Shown: positions 8,847 through 18,449 of the stretch, piece after piece | Position numbering within the stretch: position 1 is the first letter of the stretch | Layout of the letters: each line of letters begins with the position of its first letter | Assembly: GCA_024235675.1 (NCBI GenBank) | Contig: JACKLZ010000001.1 | Coordinates: forward strand, 558,001 to 622,000 | DNA length: 64,000 bases | Source: Zoogloeaceae bacterium | GTDB lineage: Bacteria > Pseudomonadota > Gammaproteobacteria > Burkholderiales > Rhodocyclaceae | Direction: 5' to 3' | Made by a program: the position numbers and the translations under genes | The notes under the pieces: model-generated | The model's database searches: none | What the model saw: the letters and a program-made list of their open reading frames with translations, nothing else | Told to the model about the DNA's origin: nothing

Positions 8847-8969
8847 TACGTTGTCGTAAAAAATAGGAATGAAAATATCCGGATGTCGTAAGATAGCGCT
8901 TTTTTCAACGCCGGAAAATCTTTTGGATGCGACTCGCCCTCTTTTTCTGGACGCCCCGCGCTTGACTGG

Positions 8970-9830
8970 ATGGCAATACGCGCTGTGATCCTGGTGGGTT
9001 TGTTCCTCTATTTTGGTGTCATCTTTGCAGCGGTTGTGCTGCTCATGTTTCCCGAGCAGCGCGCCGTTGCGGCATCGACCTGTCGAAATTCGGCCGGTGC
9101 GCTATGGCAACGGTTTGGTCGGGCTTTCAGGCTCGGTGCATCAGCGCTTGGGACGACGCGCGACGGCATGCAAAAGCGGACTCAAAGCCTTTCCTGGTGG
9201 GTTGTCGAGCATCGCGCGGTCCTCGTTGCGGCCGCTGCGATGATGGTCGCCCCAACGCTGCTTGCATTCTGGCTTCGGGGCCCTGCTGTTTTTGATTTTT
9301 CAGATGGGGCCTATGTGCCCGATCGTCAGATCGCCGCCCTGCTCCAGGGAGAGCAACTCGTTCCGCCGCCGCCCTTGCCGCCGGAAGTGTTCACCACCCG
9401 TGAGGTTGAGCAGATTCGTCCTGACGTGATGGATGCCAGCCGCAACTGGACCCAACTGGATGAGGACTTCACCCGTCGTTTGCTATTTGTCATTCAGGCC
9501 ATGCGCAATCGGTATGGCTACGAGATCGCGCTTCTGGAGGGGTACCGAAGCCCTGAGCGCCAGACCCAGTTGGCGGCGATGGGGACGCGGGTAACACAGG
9601 CTGGCGCTTACATGAGCTACCACCAGTACGGGCTGGCGGCGGACTGTGCTTTTGTCCGTGACGGAAAGTTGATCATTTCGGAAAGTGACCCGTGGGCGAT
9701 GCGTGGCTACGAGCTCTACGGCGAACTGGCCGAATCCATCGGCCTGACCTGGGGTGGTCGTTGGCGCATGCGGGACTTCGGCCATGTTGAATTGCGGCGC
9801 GATGGCGTACTGGGCGATCCCGTGTCCTGA
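8970..9830 (+). CDS. Membrane-anchored M15 peptidase, TagX-like T6SS peptidoglycan hydrolase
   Basis: A protein of 286 residues with two membrane segments (about 5-27 and 83-102) and a C-terminal periplasmic peptidase M15 domain (about 140-275). Metal and active-site residues are visible: YRS at 192-194, H218 and D225 in SYHQYGLAAD, and H272 in DFGHVEL. M15 enzymes cleave peptide cross-links or stem peptides. In Acinetobacter the M15-type TagX is a T6SS-encoded L,D-endopeptidase needed to pass the secretion machine through the cell wall. The membrane layout and position upstream of PAAR and tssM fit that role. No clear Shine-Dalgarno precedes the ATG. Confidence 0.82.
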   Translation: MAIRAVILVGLFLYFGVIFAAVVLLMFPEQRAVAASTCRNSAGALWQRFGRAFRLGASALGTTRDGMQKRTQSLSWWVVEHRAVLVAAAAMMVAPTLLAFWLRGPAVFDFSDGAYVPDRQIAALLQGEQLVPPPPLPPEVFTTREVEQIRPDVMDASRNWTQLDEDFTRRLLFVIQAMRNRYGYEIALLEGYRSPERQTQLAAMGTRVTQAGAYMSYHQYGLAADCAFVRDGKLIISESDPWAMRGYELYGELAESIGLTWGGRWRMRDFGHVELRRDGVLGDPVS

Positions 9831-9876
9831 TGTTCATGGCGCTTGAACCAATATTTATTGATGAGCGGAGATCGTG

Positions 9877-10143
9877 ATGACACGCCCTTTCATTCTCCTG
9901 GGTGATCAAACCAGCCATGGCGGCACGGTGATCAGTGCGTCCGAAAGCAGCGATTGCGGTGGACGGGGAATTGCCCGTGTCGGCGACAAGGTGACCTGTC
10001 CCAAAAAAGGTCATGGCCGCGTGACGACCATTGCCAGTGGTGATCCCACGGCGCTGATCGATGGTCGGCCGGCAGCACGTCACGGCGATCTTACCGCCTG
10101 CGGTGCGTCGCTTATCGCCAGCCAATCCCTGACCACCGACTGA
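9877..10143 (+). CDS. PAAR-domain T6SS spike-tip protein
   Basis: A protein of 88 residues that is a PAAR domain and nothing more. The family features are seen: an N-terminal GDQTSHGG, CPKKGHG, ALIDGRPAARHGDLTACG. PAAR proteins cap the VgrG spike with a zinc-bound cone. There is no N- or C-terminal toxin extension, so any effector must be carried separately. GGAG six bases upstream favours the ATG at 9877 over the GTG before it. Confidence 0.93.
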   Translation: MTRPFILLGDQTSHGGTVISASESSDCGGRGIARVGDKVTCPKKGHGRVTTIASGDPTALIDGRPAARHGDLTACGASLIASQSLTTD

Positions 10144-10160
10144 GCCGACAATCATCACCC

Positions 10161-11558
10161 ATGCTGCTTTCCGCCTTGAAAATTGTCGGTGCAAGTCTTC
10201 TCGCTGTTGCCCTCATCTGGGCGCTGGTGCTGGGCTGGTGGCAAGGCAATGACCACACGCCGTCCACCACCGAGCTATTTCTCTACTTGGGCGCCCTGCC
10301 CTTGGCAATTGTCGGCGGCTACGGGCTGCTGCGCGGCTTTATTGAGCATCTCAAAGCGCCAGTCGTTGCGTTGGCGCGGGCGCCGGACGACACGCTCGAT
10401 CCACTGGCCAATGAAGACACACAAACAGCGGCAATGGAGCGTGGCTATACGATCAATCTCATCGGCGCGTTCGCCATCTCGAGTGGCGGTGAGGGCCCGT
10501 CGGAAATTCTGGCAGCACAGGTGGCCGGAGCGCGGCCATTGCCAGACAGCTCACTGCTGGATGACGCTGGATTTCCGGTCTTCACCGCACGTGTCGATGC
10601 GCTCGACATCGATGGCATTACCGAAAGTCTTGCTCAGTACGACACCGAATTGGCGCAGGACATAGGCCGTTCTGAACATTTGCGAATGCTCGCGCTGATC
10701 GATTCGACGCTTCCCGCGGGGCTTGCTCAAGCGCACGAAGCATTGACGCAGCGCCCGGCGACATCCCGCTTGAGTGTGGTGTGGCTCATGCCATCCGAGG
10801 CCGACCCGGCACTGTTCCCGAAACTGCAGTCGTGGCTTCAAGCGCAGTATCTGAGTGCCTTCGAGCCTTCGCGGGTGGCGCTGACGGTGCGACCGGCGCT
10901 CACTGAGTCTGACGTCATGGCACAGATCGACCGGCTGGTTCTCGACAGCGACAGAAGGCCAAACGACGACCTCACCCTCGTGCTGGCGGCGGTATCGACG
11001 ATCGGGCCGCGCACCGTGGATGCCTGGTCGATGCGCCAGAGCCTGTTCTCGGCTGAGCATCAAAACGGGCAGATTCCTGGCGAGTGTGGCGTATGCCTGC
11101 TGTTCGGCAGCACCGACAACACAGACACGTCGGCGCAACTGACTCGCGTCAGCGCGGCAGAGCGCGACAAGTCCGTCGACGCTGCCGGGCGGGTCAGCGG
11201 TGCCTTGATCGAGCAGTTGATCACTGGGCTGCTGACGGTTCACGACATTGCACCCGCCGACATCCGGGCGGTCATCAGCGATGCAGACCATCGACAAAGT
11301 CGCACCAGCGAACTGCTGGACGCGCTCGGTGAGTCATTCTCCGAGCTCGACCCGATTGCTGATTGCCCCCGTATTGGCGCTGCGTGCGGCTCGAGCGCCC
11401 CCTTCGGCGCCCTGCTCGCCCTTGCCTGCGCGCATGCCAAATCGCTTTCGCTTGAGCAGCCAGTAATCTGCGTTAGCCAGCAGCACCCCAAGGCACGCGC
11501 TGTCGTGCTCCTTCGCCCGACGCCGCTTCCGGCCGAGGGCATGTCCTCCGCCGCTTGA
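10161..11558 (+). CDS. T6SS-associated membrane protein with possible thiolase-like fold
   Basis: A protein of 465 residues with two N-terminal membrane segments (about 7-26 and 37-57) and a large soluble domain. It lies 17 bp after the PAAR gene and 17 bp before tssM. Position between accessory genes and tssM recalls the uncharacterised AsaC of the Acinetobacter T6SS locus. The C-terminus resembles the last motif of thiolase/ketosynthase folds: a Gly-rich turn (IGAACGSSAPFGALLALACAH), then a strand pair ending in ARAVVLLRP. No ketosynthase active-site triad is evident, so an enzymatic role is unlikely. The function is unknown. Confidence 0.68.
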   Translation: MLLSALKIVGASLLAVALIWALVLGWWQGNDHTPSTTELFLYLGALPLAIVGGYGLLRGFIEHLKAPVVALARAPDDTLDPLANEDTQTAAMERGYTINLIGAFAISSGGEGPSEILAAQVAGARPLPDSSLLDDAGFPVFTARVDALDIDGITESLAQYDTELAQDIGRSEHLRMLALIDSTLPAGLAQAHEALTQRPATSRLSVVWLMPSEADPALFPKLQSWLQAQYLSAFEPSRVALTVRPALTESDVMAQIDRLVLDSDRRPNDDLTLVLAAVSTIGPRTVDAWSMRQSLFSAEHQNGQIPGECGVCLLFGSTDNTDTSAQLTRVSAAERDKSVDAAGRVSGALIEQLITGLLTVHDIAPADIRAVISDADHRQSRTSELLDALGESFSELDPIADCPRIGAACGSSAPFGALLALACAHAKSLSLEQPVICVSQQHPKARAVVLLRPTPLPAEGMSSAA

Positions 11559-11575
11559 TTCGATATTCCGTCCCC

Positions 11576-14500
11576 ATGTCACGACTTCGATCCCTCCTCA
11601 GCGATTCCCGTCTTCTCGCCTTTATCGGTATTGGCGCGGCCATGGCCTTCTTCTTTCTGGGCGCAAAGACGCTCAAGGTGGCCTTGTTCTGGGCCGCGAT
11701 CGCCAGCGGTGCGCTTCTTGCGCTGTGGCTTATCGTCTGGTTTGTTCGCCGACGCCGCGCGCAACGCTCTGCCGAAGATCTCGGCGCGATGCTCGAACAG
11801 CAGGGCGAACACGCCAAAGCGACCTCCAATGACGCCGTCAAATCCGAAATTGCCGCGCTTCAGGAGCGCATGCACGCAGCGGTCAAAACCATCAAGAGTT
11901 CGCGTCTCGGGCAAACCTCCGGCGCCGCGGCCTTGTACGAGCTGCCGTGGTACATGACCATCGGAAACCCAGCGGCCGGAAAAAGCACCGCCATCGTCAA
12001 CTCCGGCTTGAAGTTTCCGTTTGACGACGGCGGCAGCAGCGTGATCAAAGGCATTGGCGGCACACGTAACTGCGACTGGTTCTTCACGACAGAAGGCATC
12101 CTGCTCGACACCGCCGGTCGCTATTCCATTCATGAAGAAGACCGCGCCGAATGGCTGGGTTTTCTGGGCTTGCTGAAAAAATACCGTCCGCGCGCGCCGA
12201 TCAACGGCATCATCGTGACCGTCAGCATCGGAGAGTTGCTCGGCAACTCGCCAGGCTTTGCGATGACCCTGGCCAAAAATCTACGCCAGCGGGTACAGGA
12301 GCTGACGGAGCATCTGGCGGTGTTTGCGCCGGTGTATGTGTTGTTCAGCAAGGCCGACCTGATTCCGGGATTCCACGATTTCTTTCATGACCTCGACTGG
12401 AACGAACGAGACCGCGTGTGGGGCGCTACCCTCCCCTACGACCCGGCAGGCAACGACGACGCCATTGCGCAATTCGACCAGCGATTTGACGAGCTTTACG
12501 AAGGCCTGAGGGCGCTGAGCGTCGCGCAGATGTCGCGCAGCCTGGGGGAAAGCTCGCCCCCGGGCTTGCTCACTTTCCCGTCTGAATTCGCCAGCATCAA
12601 GCCCGCCTTGAAGGCGTTTCTGGCAACGCTTTTTGAAGAAAATCCGTTTCAGTTCAAGCCAATATTTCGCGGCTTTTACATTACCTCTGCGCTTCAGGAC
12701 GGTGAAACCCGACCGCTCGCAAATGAGCGGATCACACACAAATTCGGCTTGGTCGGTGATGGCCCGATGCCGGTTCGTGCAACCTCGAATCATGGGTTTT
12801 TTTTAAAGGATCTTTTCTCGAAAGTCGTCTTTGCCGATCGAAACCTGGTGCGCCAATACGCCAGCCGAGGCAGGATACGCTGGCGCCAGGCGGCCGTTTT
12901 CGGAAGTCTGTGTCTGTTCGGGCTCATGTTGGGAGGGTGGAGCTGGTCTTTCCTGAACAATCGCGAATTGCTCGCGAATGTCGAGCAAGACCTGCGTCAG
13001 GCGGTGCGCATTCAGGATGGGCGACTCGACCTGCAATCGCGCTTTGAAGCCTTGGCGATTCTTCAGGATCGGCTCGGACAACTCGAACGCTTCAACGACA
13101 CCCACCCGATTTCACTGGGGCTCGGGCTCTATCGTGGCGAACAACTCGCGGACAAGCTGCGCACCGAATATTTTGCGGGTGTCAGCAACCTCATGCTCAA
13201 GCCGGTTCAGGAGAATCTCGAGGCATTCCTGATCGAGGTAAACAGCCACGCCGGGTCGACCCCGGCCAAAGACGCTGTCATGCCTGTGGCCACGGGTTCG
13301 TATCAAAAAGCCGCGCCGACAGAGGTGGAGGACGCGTACAACGCTCTCAAGACTTACCTGATGCTGGCCAGTCACGAGCATATTGAAGTGGGTCATCTGT
13401 CCGACCAGATCACCCGCTTCTGGCGCAGTTGGCTCGAAGCGAATCGCGGCACCATGACTCGGGAGCAGATGATCCGCGCGGCCGAGCGCATGCTGAGTTT
13501 TCATCTCGAACACGCCAACCATCCCGAATGGCCGACGCTCACCAACAATCTGGCAATCGTCGATCAGACCCGCGACAAGCTGCGCCGCGTCGTCCGTGGC
13601 ATGCCCGCCGCAGAGCGAGTGTATGCCGAGCTCAAGGCACGGGCGTCAACACGCTTCCCGCCCATGACCGTGTCCAATATTGTGGGTGCCGACAACGCGT
13701 CGGTGATTTCGGGCAGCTATGTCGTGTCGGGCGCCTTCACCGTAGACGCGTGGCGCGACTATGTTCAGAACGCCATCAAGGAAGCCGCCACCAGCGAACA
13801 GAACAGCGCCGACTGGGTGCTGAAAACCTCCGTCAAGGACGATCTCACGCTCGAAGGCAGTCCCGAACAGATCCAGAAGTCCTTGATTGCGATGTACAAG
13901 CAGGAGTACGCCGAGGAATGGACACGATTCGTCCAGGGGATCAGCGTCAGTGCGTTTGAGTCCTTTCCTGCCGCGGTCGCCGGCATGAACCGCCTGGGCG
14001 ACCCGGCCACATCACCGATTGGCACCCTGATTCAGGTGATTTTCGACCAGACGTCATGGGACAACCCGTCGATGGCTAATGTGGGCATCGAGCGCGCGCA
14101 GAAAGGTTTTGTCGAGTGGTTCAAACGCTCGGTGCTGCGCATGGCGCCCAGCCGGGTTCAAGTCGACGTAAACATGAGCGCAAAGGCGGTTGAAGTTGCC
14201 ATGGGGCCAATCGGCAAAGAGTTTGCCGGCTTTGGTCGGTTGATGATTTCGCGGGACAACGCCGAGCCGCTTTCGGGCACCTATCTCAAGCAATTGTCCA
14301 AAGTCCGCACCCGGTTGAACCAGCTCAAAAATCAAGGAGATCCAGGCCCGGGTGCCATCAAGTTGCTGCGCGAGACCATCGATGGCGGCGACTCCGAACT
14401 GGCCGACACCTTGCGCTTTGTCGATGAACAAATGCTCAACGGCATGCCAGACAACCAGCGCGCCGTGTTGCGCCCCCTGCTGTTGCGACCGCTGTTGCAG

Positions 14501-15340
14501 ACCTTCTCCGCGGTAATTCAGCCCGCCGAACATGAATTGAACAAGTCCTGGGGAATTCAGGTCTTCGAGCCCTTCAACCGCAAGCTGGCCATCAAATATC
14601 CGTTTTCCGCAAAGGCCAGCATCGAAGCCTCGCCTCAGGAAATTGCGCAAGTCTTTGGCCCCGAGGGCGCCATTGCCAAGTATGTGGACACCACCATGGG
14701 GGCGCTTGTCGTACGCCGGGGCAACACGGTGACGCCGCGCACCTGGGGCGATCTCGGTATCGCGTTGCAGGGCGACTTCATGAATGGTTTCTCGCGCTGG
14801 GTATCGCCGCTCGATGGCGCGGCGGCCAACGGCGAAGACGGCAGCGCACAAGCGCAAACGGTGTTCATGCTGCGTCCGCTGCCCGTGCCCGGCGCGACGG
14901 GCTACGTCATCGAGATCGACGGTCAGAAACTCGACTATCGCAACGGCCCGGCGCAGTGGGCCAACTTTGTGTGGCCCAACGCCGCCGGCCTTCCCGGCGC
15001 ACGCATCGTGTCAACGACCTTCGACGGCCGAAGCGTCGAACTGGTCAATTTCCCCGGTCGCTTCGGTCTGGAAAAAATGATCAATTCAGCCCAGCGTGCA
15101 AGACAACCCGACAACACCTTCCGCTTGTCGTGGTCGCGTGATGGGGTCGAAGTGAGTGTCGATCTGCGGGTCGTCAGCAGCGCCCAGGCGCAAGCTGCAC
15201 CAAGCAATGGAAATGCCCCGCGACGCGGTCTCGGTGGTGTCGCGCTGCCTGCTGAAATCGCCGGACTGCGTCGCCCACGAGTCGGCGAGCCGACCTCAAC
15301 ACCCGCCGTGGCAATGACAAATGCGGGAGCCGCGCAATGA
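11576..15340 (+). CDS. tssM: T6SS membrane-complex protein TssM (IcmF/VasK)
   Basis: TssM is the inner-membrane part of the TssJLM trans-envelope complex of the T6SS. The 1254-residue protein has two N-terminal membrane segments (about 12-30 and 35-57), a third near 436-456, and a long periplasmic part. A cytoplasmic GTPase-like domain shows Walker A GNPAAGKST at 130-138 and Walker B LLDTAGRYS near 177, so the nucleotide site is intact. The ATG at 11576 is chosen because a TTG further upstream overlaps the previous gene. The tagF start codon overlaps its stop. Confidence 0.95.
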   Translation: MSRLRSLLSDSRLLAFIGIGAAMAFFFLGAKTLKVALFWAAIASGALLALWLIVWFVRRRRAQRSAEDLGAMLEQQGEHAKATSNDAVKSEIAALQERMHAAVKTIKSSRLGQTSGAAALYELPWYMTIGNPAAGKSTAIVNSGLKFPFDDGGSSVIKGIGGTRNCDWFFTTEGILLDTAGRYSIHEEDRAEWLGFLGLLKKYRPRAPINGIIVTVSIGELLGNSPGFAMTLAKNLRQRVQELTEHLAVFAPVYVLFSKADLIPGFHDFFHDLDWNERDRVWGATLPYDPAGNDDAIAQFDQRFDELYEGLRALSVAQMSRSLGESSPPGLLTFPSEFASIKPALKAFLATLFEENPFQFKPIFRGFYITSALQDGETRPLANERITHKFGLVGDGPMPVRATSNHGFFLKDLFSKVVFADRNLVRQYASRGRIRWRQAAVFGSLCLFGLMLGGWSWSFLNNRELLANVEQDLRQAVRIQDGRLDLQSRFEALAILQDRLGQLERFNDTHPISLGLGLYRGEQLADKLRTEYFAGVSNLMLKPVQENLEAFLIEVNSHAGSTPAKDAVMPVATGSYQKAAPTEVEDAYNALKTYLMLASHEHIEVGHLSDQITRFWRSWLEANRGTMTREQMIRAAERMLSFHLEHANHPEWPTLTNNLAIVDQTRDKLRRVVRGMPAAERVYAELKARASTRFPPMTVSNIVGADNASVISGSYVVSGAFTVDAWRDYVQNAIKEAATSEQNSADWVLKTSVKDDLTLEGSPEQIQKSLIAMYKQEYAEEWTRFVQGISVSAFESFPAAVAGMNRLGDPATSPIGTLIQVIFDQTSWDNPSMANVGIERAQKGFVEWFKRSVLRMAPSRVQVDVNMSAKAVEVAMGPIGKEFAGFGRLMISRDNAEPLSGTYLKQLSKVRTRLNQLKNQGDPGPGAIKLLRETIDGGDSELADTLRFVDEQMLNGMPDNQRAVLRPLLLRPLLQTFSAVIQPAEHELNKSWGIQVFEPFNRKLAIKYPFSAKASIEASPQEIAQVFGPEGAIAKYVDTTMGALVVRRGNTVTPRTWGDLGIALQGDFMNGFSRWVSPLDGAAANGEDGSAQAQTVFMLRPLPVPGATGYVIEIDGQKLDYRNGPAQWANFVWPNAAGLPGARIVSTTFDGRSVELVNFPGRFGLEKMINSAQRARQPDNTFRLSWSRDGVEVSVDLRVVSSAQAQAAPSNGNAPRRGLGGVALPAEIAGLRRPRVGEPTSTPAVAMTNAGAAQ

Positions 15341-16323
15341 CCAGCACCGCAACCGTTCCAGCGACATGTTTTGGCAAGCTCCCCAGTCGCGGGGATTTTG
15401 TGAAGGGGCCGAATCAACACAGCCTGACCCGCATGCTTGATCAGTGGCTCTCCTCCGCCATGGAGCTGCTTTCCGAAGACCCGCGCTGGAAAGACGCCTA
15501 TGACGCGGCGCCAGCGGTCGACTTCGCCTTTGTCGGCGCACGGAGCCGCCTGTCGATCATTGGTCACCTGCGCCCCAGCCAGGACGCCTCGGGGCGGCGC
15601 TTCCCCTTTCTCACCGTGGCAACCATCGAACGTGACGATGTGTTGATGTTCCGCTGCGGCCCGGCCGGCTTGTCACGCCCGTTTGGCCAACTCCGATCAG
15701 TGGCGCGTGCAGCGTTGTCCGGCACCGAGCTGGCGCAGACGCTCGCCGATCTCGTTGAGTTGAACTGCGGGGAAGACTTTGCGCTGGCGCTGGCCTCTGA
15801 CCCTTTGGGTCAGTTCGTACGCAGGACATCCATCGCCGGCTTGGCCGAACTGATCTCGCCGCAGACCCCGCCCGATGCCATTCGCCGAATCATTCTGGCG
15901 ATTGGTCTGCTCATGCGGCCCGTGCTTGGCAGTGGTGGTAGCCCCATTGAAAAAGCGCTCGTGTTGCCCTTGCCCGACGACGAGCAACATCGCAATCTCG
16001 CAGCCAGCCTCTGGCTGTATCTCGTGACTGCGTTTCTGCGAAAGACAAACTGCGAACTGCAGGTTCTCATCGCACGCGATGCACGCGGCGCACGCCTGGT
16101 GATCGGCTTCAACGGGGCATCGTCGCGAACGCTGCTGACCGTGATGTCACCCCAGAGCGCCCCAGAGCACGCGATTGTTCTTGATGATCCCGAATGGATC
16201 GAACAACACGACGCGCTTGTCGATGACTACGGCGTGGCAAAGCTGTCGTCTTATCTGCACCAGGGCGCTACAACGCTGGAGTCTGCGGTGAATACGTTTC
16301 GTGAAGTTTTTCTTGGGGAATGA
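15337..16323 (+). CDS. tagF: T6SS-associated protein TagF (ImpM family)
   Basis: TagF represses T6SS assembly post-translationally in species studied. The 328-residue protein begins with the family motif FGKLPSRGDFV and continues with W.D.Y...P...F (RWKDAYDAAPAVDFAFVG) and GRRFPFLT. It has the ATGA overlap with tssM and another overlap with the following gene, so translation is coupled. The usual threonine-phosphorylation partners PpkA and PppA are not nearby. Confidence 0.93.
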   Translation: MTSTATVPATCFGKLPSRGDFVKGPNQHSLTRMLDQWLSSAMELLSEDPRWKDAYDAAPAVDFAFVGARSRLSIIGHLRPSQDASGRRFPFLTVATIERDDVLMFRCGPAGLSRPFGQLRSVARAALSGTELAQTLADLVELNCGEDFALALASDPLGQFVRRTSIAGLAELISPQTPPDAIRRIILAIGLLMRPVLGSGGSPIEKALVLPLPDDEQHRNLAASLWLYLVTAFLRKTNCELQVLIARDARGARLVIGFNGASSRTLLTVMSPQSAPEHAIVLDDPEWIEQHDALVDDYGVAKLSSYLHQGATTLESAVNTFREVFLGE

Positions 16324-17105
16324 GCATGCTTTTCCGGTTCAGCATCGCCGTCGCGCTTGGTCTGTCTGGTGCCTGCGCCATTGCGCAAAACACACCAGCC
16401 GCAGCGCAGCCGGTCAAAGAAGTCGTGGCTTCGGGTGTCGTGCCCGATGAGGCCGCGCGCAGCGCCATCCTCACCCGCCTGCGCGATGTTTACGGCGCGA
16501 GCCTGGTCGTCGACCGCCTGGAGGTGGGCGGCGTGGTGCCGCCGCCAAACTGGACGGAGTACATGTCCAAACTGCTTGGTCCGAATCTCAAGCAGATTCG
16601 CGGCGGCCAACTACAGGTCAATGGAACGCAAATTGCGCTCAAGGGCACGGTTTCCAATGAAGCCCAGCGGCAGAAGATCGTGAGTGACATGGCGACGGCG
16701 CTAAATCCGACCTACACCGTCGACAACGCCTTGGTCGTGGGCGCCAGCGCCCAGTCGATGCTGGACCAGACGCTATCGAATCGTGTGATTGAATTTGAGG
16801 TCAGCTCGGCGACGCTCACGCCGACCGGAATCGCCATCGTCGACGAGATGGAAGCGGCCATCAAACAACTCGGCACACCCCGCATCCAGATCATCGGCCA
16901 TACCGACAGCAGTGGCGACCGGATGTCCAATGTGGTGTTGAGCCTGGCGCGCGCCAACAGCGTACGCGAGTACTTGATCGTCAAAGGCATACCCGAGGCC
17001 AGCATGAGTGCTTTGGGCGCAGGCCCGGATCGCCCGGTCGCGTCCAACGATACGCCGGAAGGACGCACCAAGAACCGGCGCATCGAGTTCCGACTTGCAA
17101 ACTAG
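16320..17105 (+). CDS. T6SS-linked OmpA-family peptidoglycan-binding protein (TagN-like)
   Basis: A secreted protein of 261 residues with a signal peptide (about 1-23, ending ACAIAQ). A middle domain of BON/OsmY-like repeats follows (about 40-140, LKGTVSNEAQRQKIVSDM). The C-terminal OmpA domain has the peptidoglycan-contact motif IQIIGHTDSSG, the LSLARA helix with its conserved Arg, and NRRIEF. It probably anchors the T6SS to the cell wall in the periplasm, like TagN or the OmpA part of TagL. It is the last gene of the tssM-tagF operon. Confidence 0.86.
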   Translation: MSMLFRFSIAVALGLSGACAIAQNTPAAAQPVKEVVASGVVPDEAARSAILTRLRDVYGASLVVDRLEVGGVVPPPNWTEYMSKLLGPNLKQIRGGQLQVNGTQIALKGTVSNEAQRQKIVSDMATALNPTYTVDNALVVGASAQSMLDQTLSNRVIEFEVSSATLTPTGIAIVDEMEAAIKQLGTPRIQIIGHTDSSGDRMSNVVLSLARANSVREYLIVKGIPEASMSALGAGPDRPVASNDTPEGRTKNRRIEFRLAN

Positions 17106-17222
17106 TCTTGGTGCGGCGGCTCTCAAGCAACCTGAGTTGCTCAACACGGCCACGACGCCTTATCGGCACATCGCAAGCCGGACGGGAGCGCGCGCCGGTG
17201 GCGTCAGGCAACTGAGCGAGGC

Positions 17223-18317
17223 TCAACAGTCGGGCTCGCTCGCCTCGTGCGGCGTCGGCACAACCCCAAGCAGATCTTCCATCTGTGACAGTGCGGTGTC
17301 GTCCTTGACGACGGCGCGCAACCACTCGTGCAGTGACATATTGCCCCAGCGTGCCGCCTTTTCCGCCAGATAGGCGACGGGGCTGTGGGGTTCGGTACGC
17401 TTGAAGAACGCGGCAATGTCATTGAGTTGCCGAATGGCGTCTTCCCGGCTCTGAACCGGACCGGCCAGCCGGGCGGCATTCTGAGGCGCCGAGTCTTTTG
17501 CAGGCATCACGTTCTCCTGCGCCGGCTGCGTGTCTGTCTTCTGCGTCTTGCCTGGCCAAACGCCGGCGTCGGACGCATAGCGTCGACATGCCCCGTCGAG
17601 GTCTTCAAGCGCATCAAACACCGCGCCAAAGGCTGGCGCCTCATCTGCGAGTGCGGCATCAATGACCGCTTTGAATGAACCGATGGCGGTTCTTGCACGT
17701 TCAACGGTGGCGAGGGTGCTGACAAAATGCTGCGCAGGGGAATCCTTGCGGGCCGCCTCGAACTGCGGCATGGTCAGGTGTGCCTTGCGGGCCAGATCGT
17801 CTGCCATGCCGGGGTTGCGCTCCATGCTCGATGCAGTCGCCCGCGCCGACTCAAGGTCTTGCAGCGAATAGCGACCTTTGGACGATTGAGTGAGCGGAAA
17901 TTCACGAATCAGTCGGGCCGAGCGATTGACCAACCAGTCGAGACTGCCAACGCGTTGCCCGTAGTCGCCGTCTTCAGGCAAGGGGTGTAGCGTTGGCCAC
18001 CACTGGCCGCACAGCCGGTTCAACAGGATGTAGCCGTCGGCGAGCCCCTCGAGCCCGCGCGTCTGGCACATTGCCTCGGTCAGCCAGACGGCGACCCGAA
18101 TATCCTTGGTACGGCCGGCCAGCAGGGTTTCGCAGATCTGAACGACGCGCGGCCAATCAGCCTCTTTGACATCGGTGATCCATTCGCCTTGCGCCAAGGA
18201 CGGATCGTCATGTCGGCGCGCCTCCTGGATCATGTCGAACTCGGCGGAAAACATCATGTCCAGCCCGCAGGGTGCGGTCGCACCGGTCAGCGGGCGCATC
18301 AAGGCATCGATATCCAT
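17223..18317 (-). CDS. tssA: T6SS assembly protein TssA (ImpA N-terminal domain)
   Basis: TssA guides baseplate and sheath assembly of the T6SS. The 364-residue protein has the ImpA_N domain at its N-terminus: LMRPLTGATAPCGLD, then EADWPRVVQICETLLAGRTKDIRVAVWL, then LLNRLCGQWWPTLHP. The C-terminal region RRTEPHSPVAYLAEKAARWGNMSLHEWLR-type motif marks the shorter TssA class. The start MDIDALMRPL at 18317 is preferred over an in-frame extension. It converges on the OmpA-like gene and lies downstream of the copper receptor, separated from it by a terminator. Confidence 0.93.
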   Translation of the reverse strand: MDIDALMRPLTGATAPCGLDMMFSAEFDMIQEARRHDDPSLAQGEWITDVKEADWPRVVQICETLLAGRTKDIRVAVWLTEAMCQTRGLEGLADGYILLNRLCGQWWPTLHPLPEDGDYGQRVGSLDWLVNRSARLIREFPLTQSSKGRYSLQDLESARATASSMERNPGMADDLARKAHLTMPQFEAARKDSPAQHFVSTLATVERARTAIGSFKAVIDAALADEAPAFGAVFDALEDLDGACRRYASDAGVWPGKTQKTDTQPAQENVMPAKDSAPQNAARLAGPVQSREDAIRQLNDIAAFFKRTEPHSPVAYLAEKAARWGNMSLHEWLRAVVKDDTALSQMEDLLGVVPTPHEASEPDC

Positions 18318-18449
18318 TGGGGACTCTTGTGCAACCAAAGCCGTGGTTATACAACATGCATTCGTCACGCGAAAGCATGACATGGCGATATCTTTGTGTT
18401 TTTCCTTGCCAGAACCTTCACACGATACGTTCAGGTCCGAAACGCGATC

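Noticed and set aside
8847..8969. Sigma-54 promoter for the T6SS genes
   Set aside because: No GG-N10-GC element with -24/-12 character was seen in this gap.
9877..10143. PAAR protein as a T6SS effector
   Set aside because: The protein ends with the PAAR domain and has no toxin extension.
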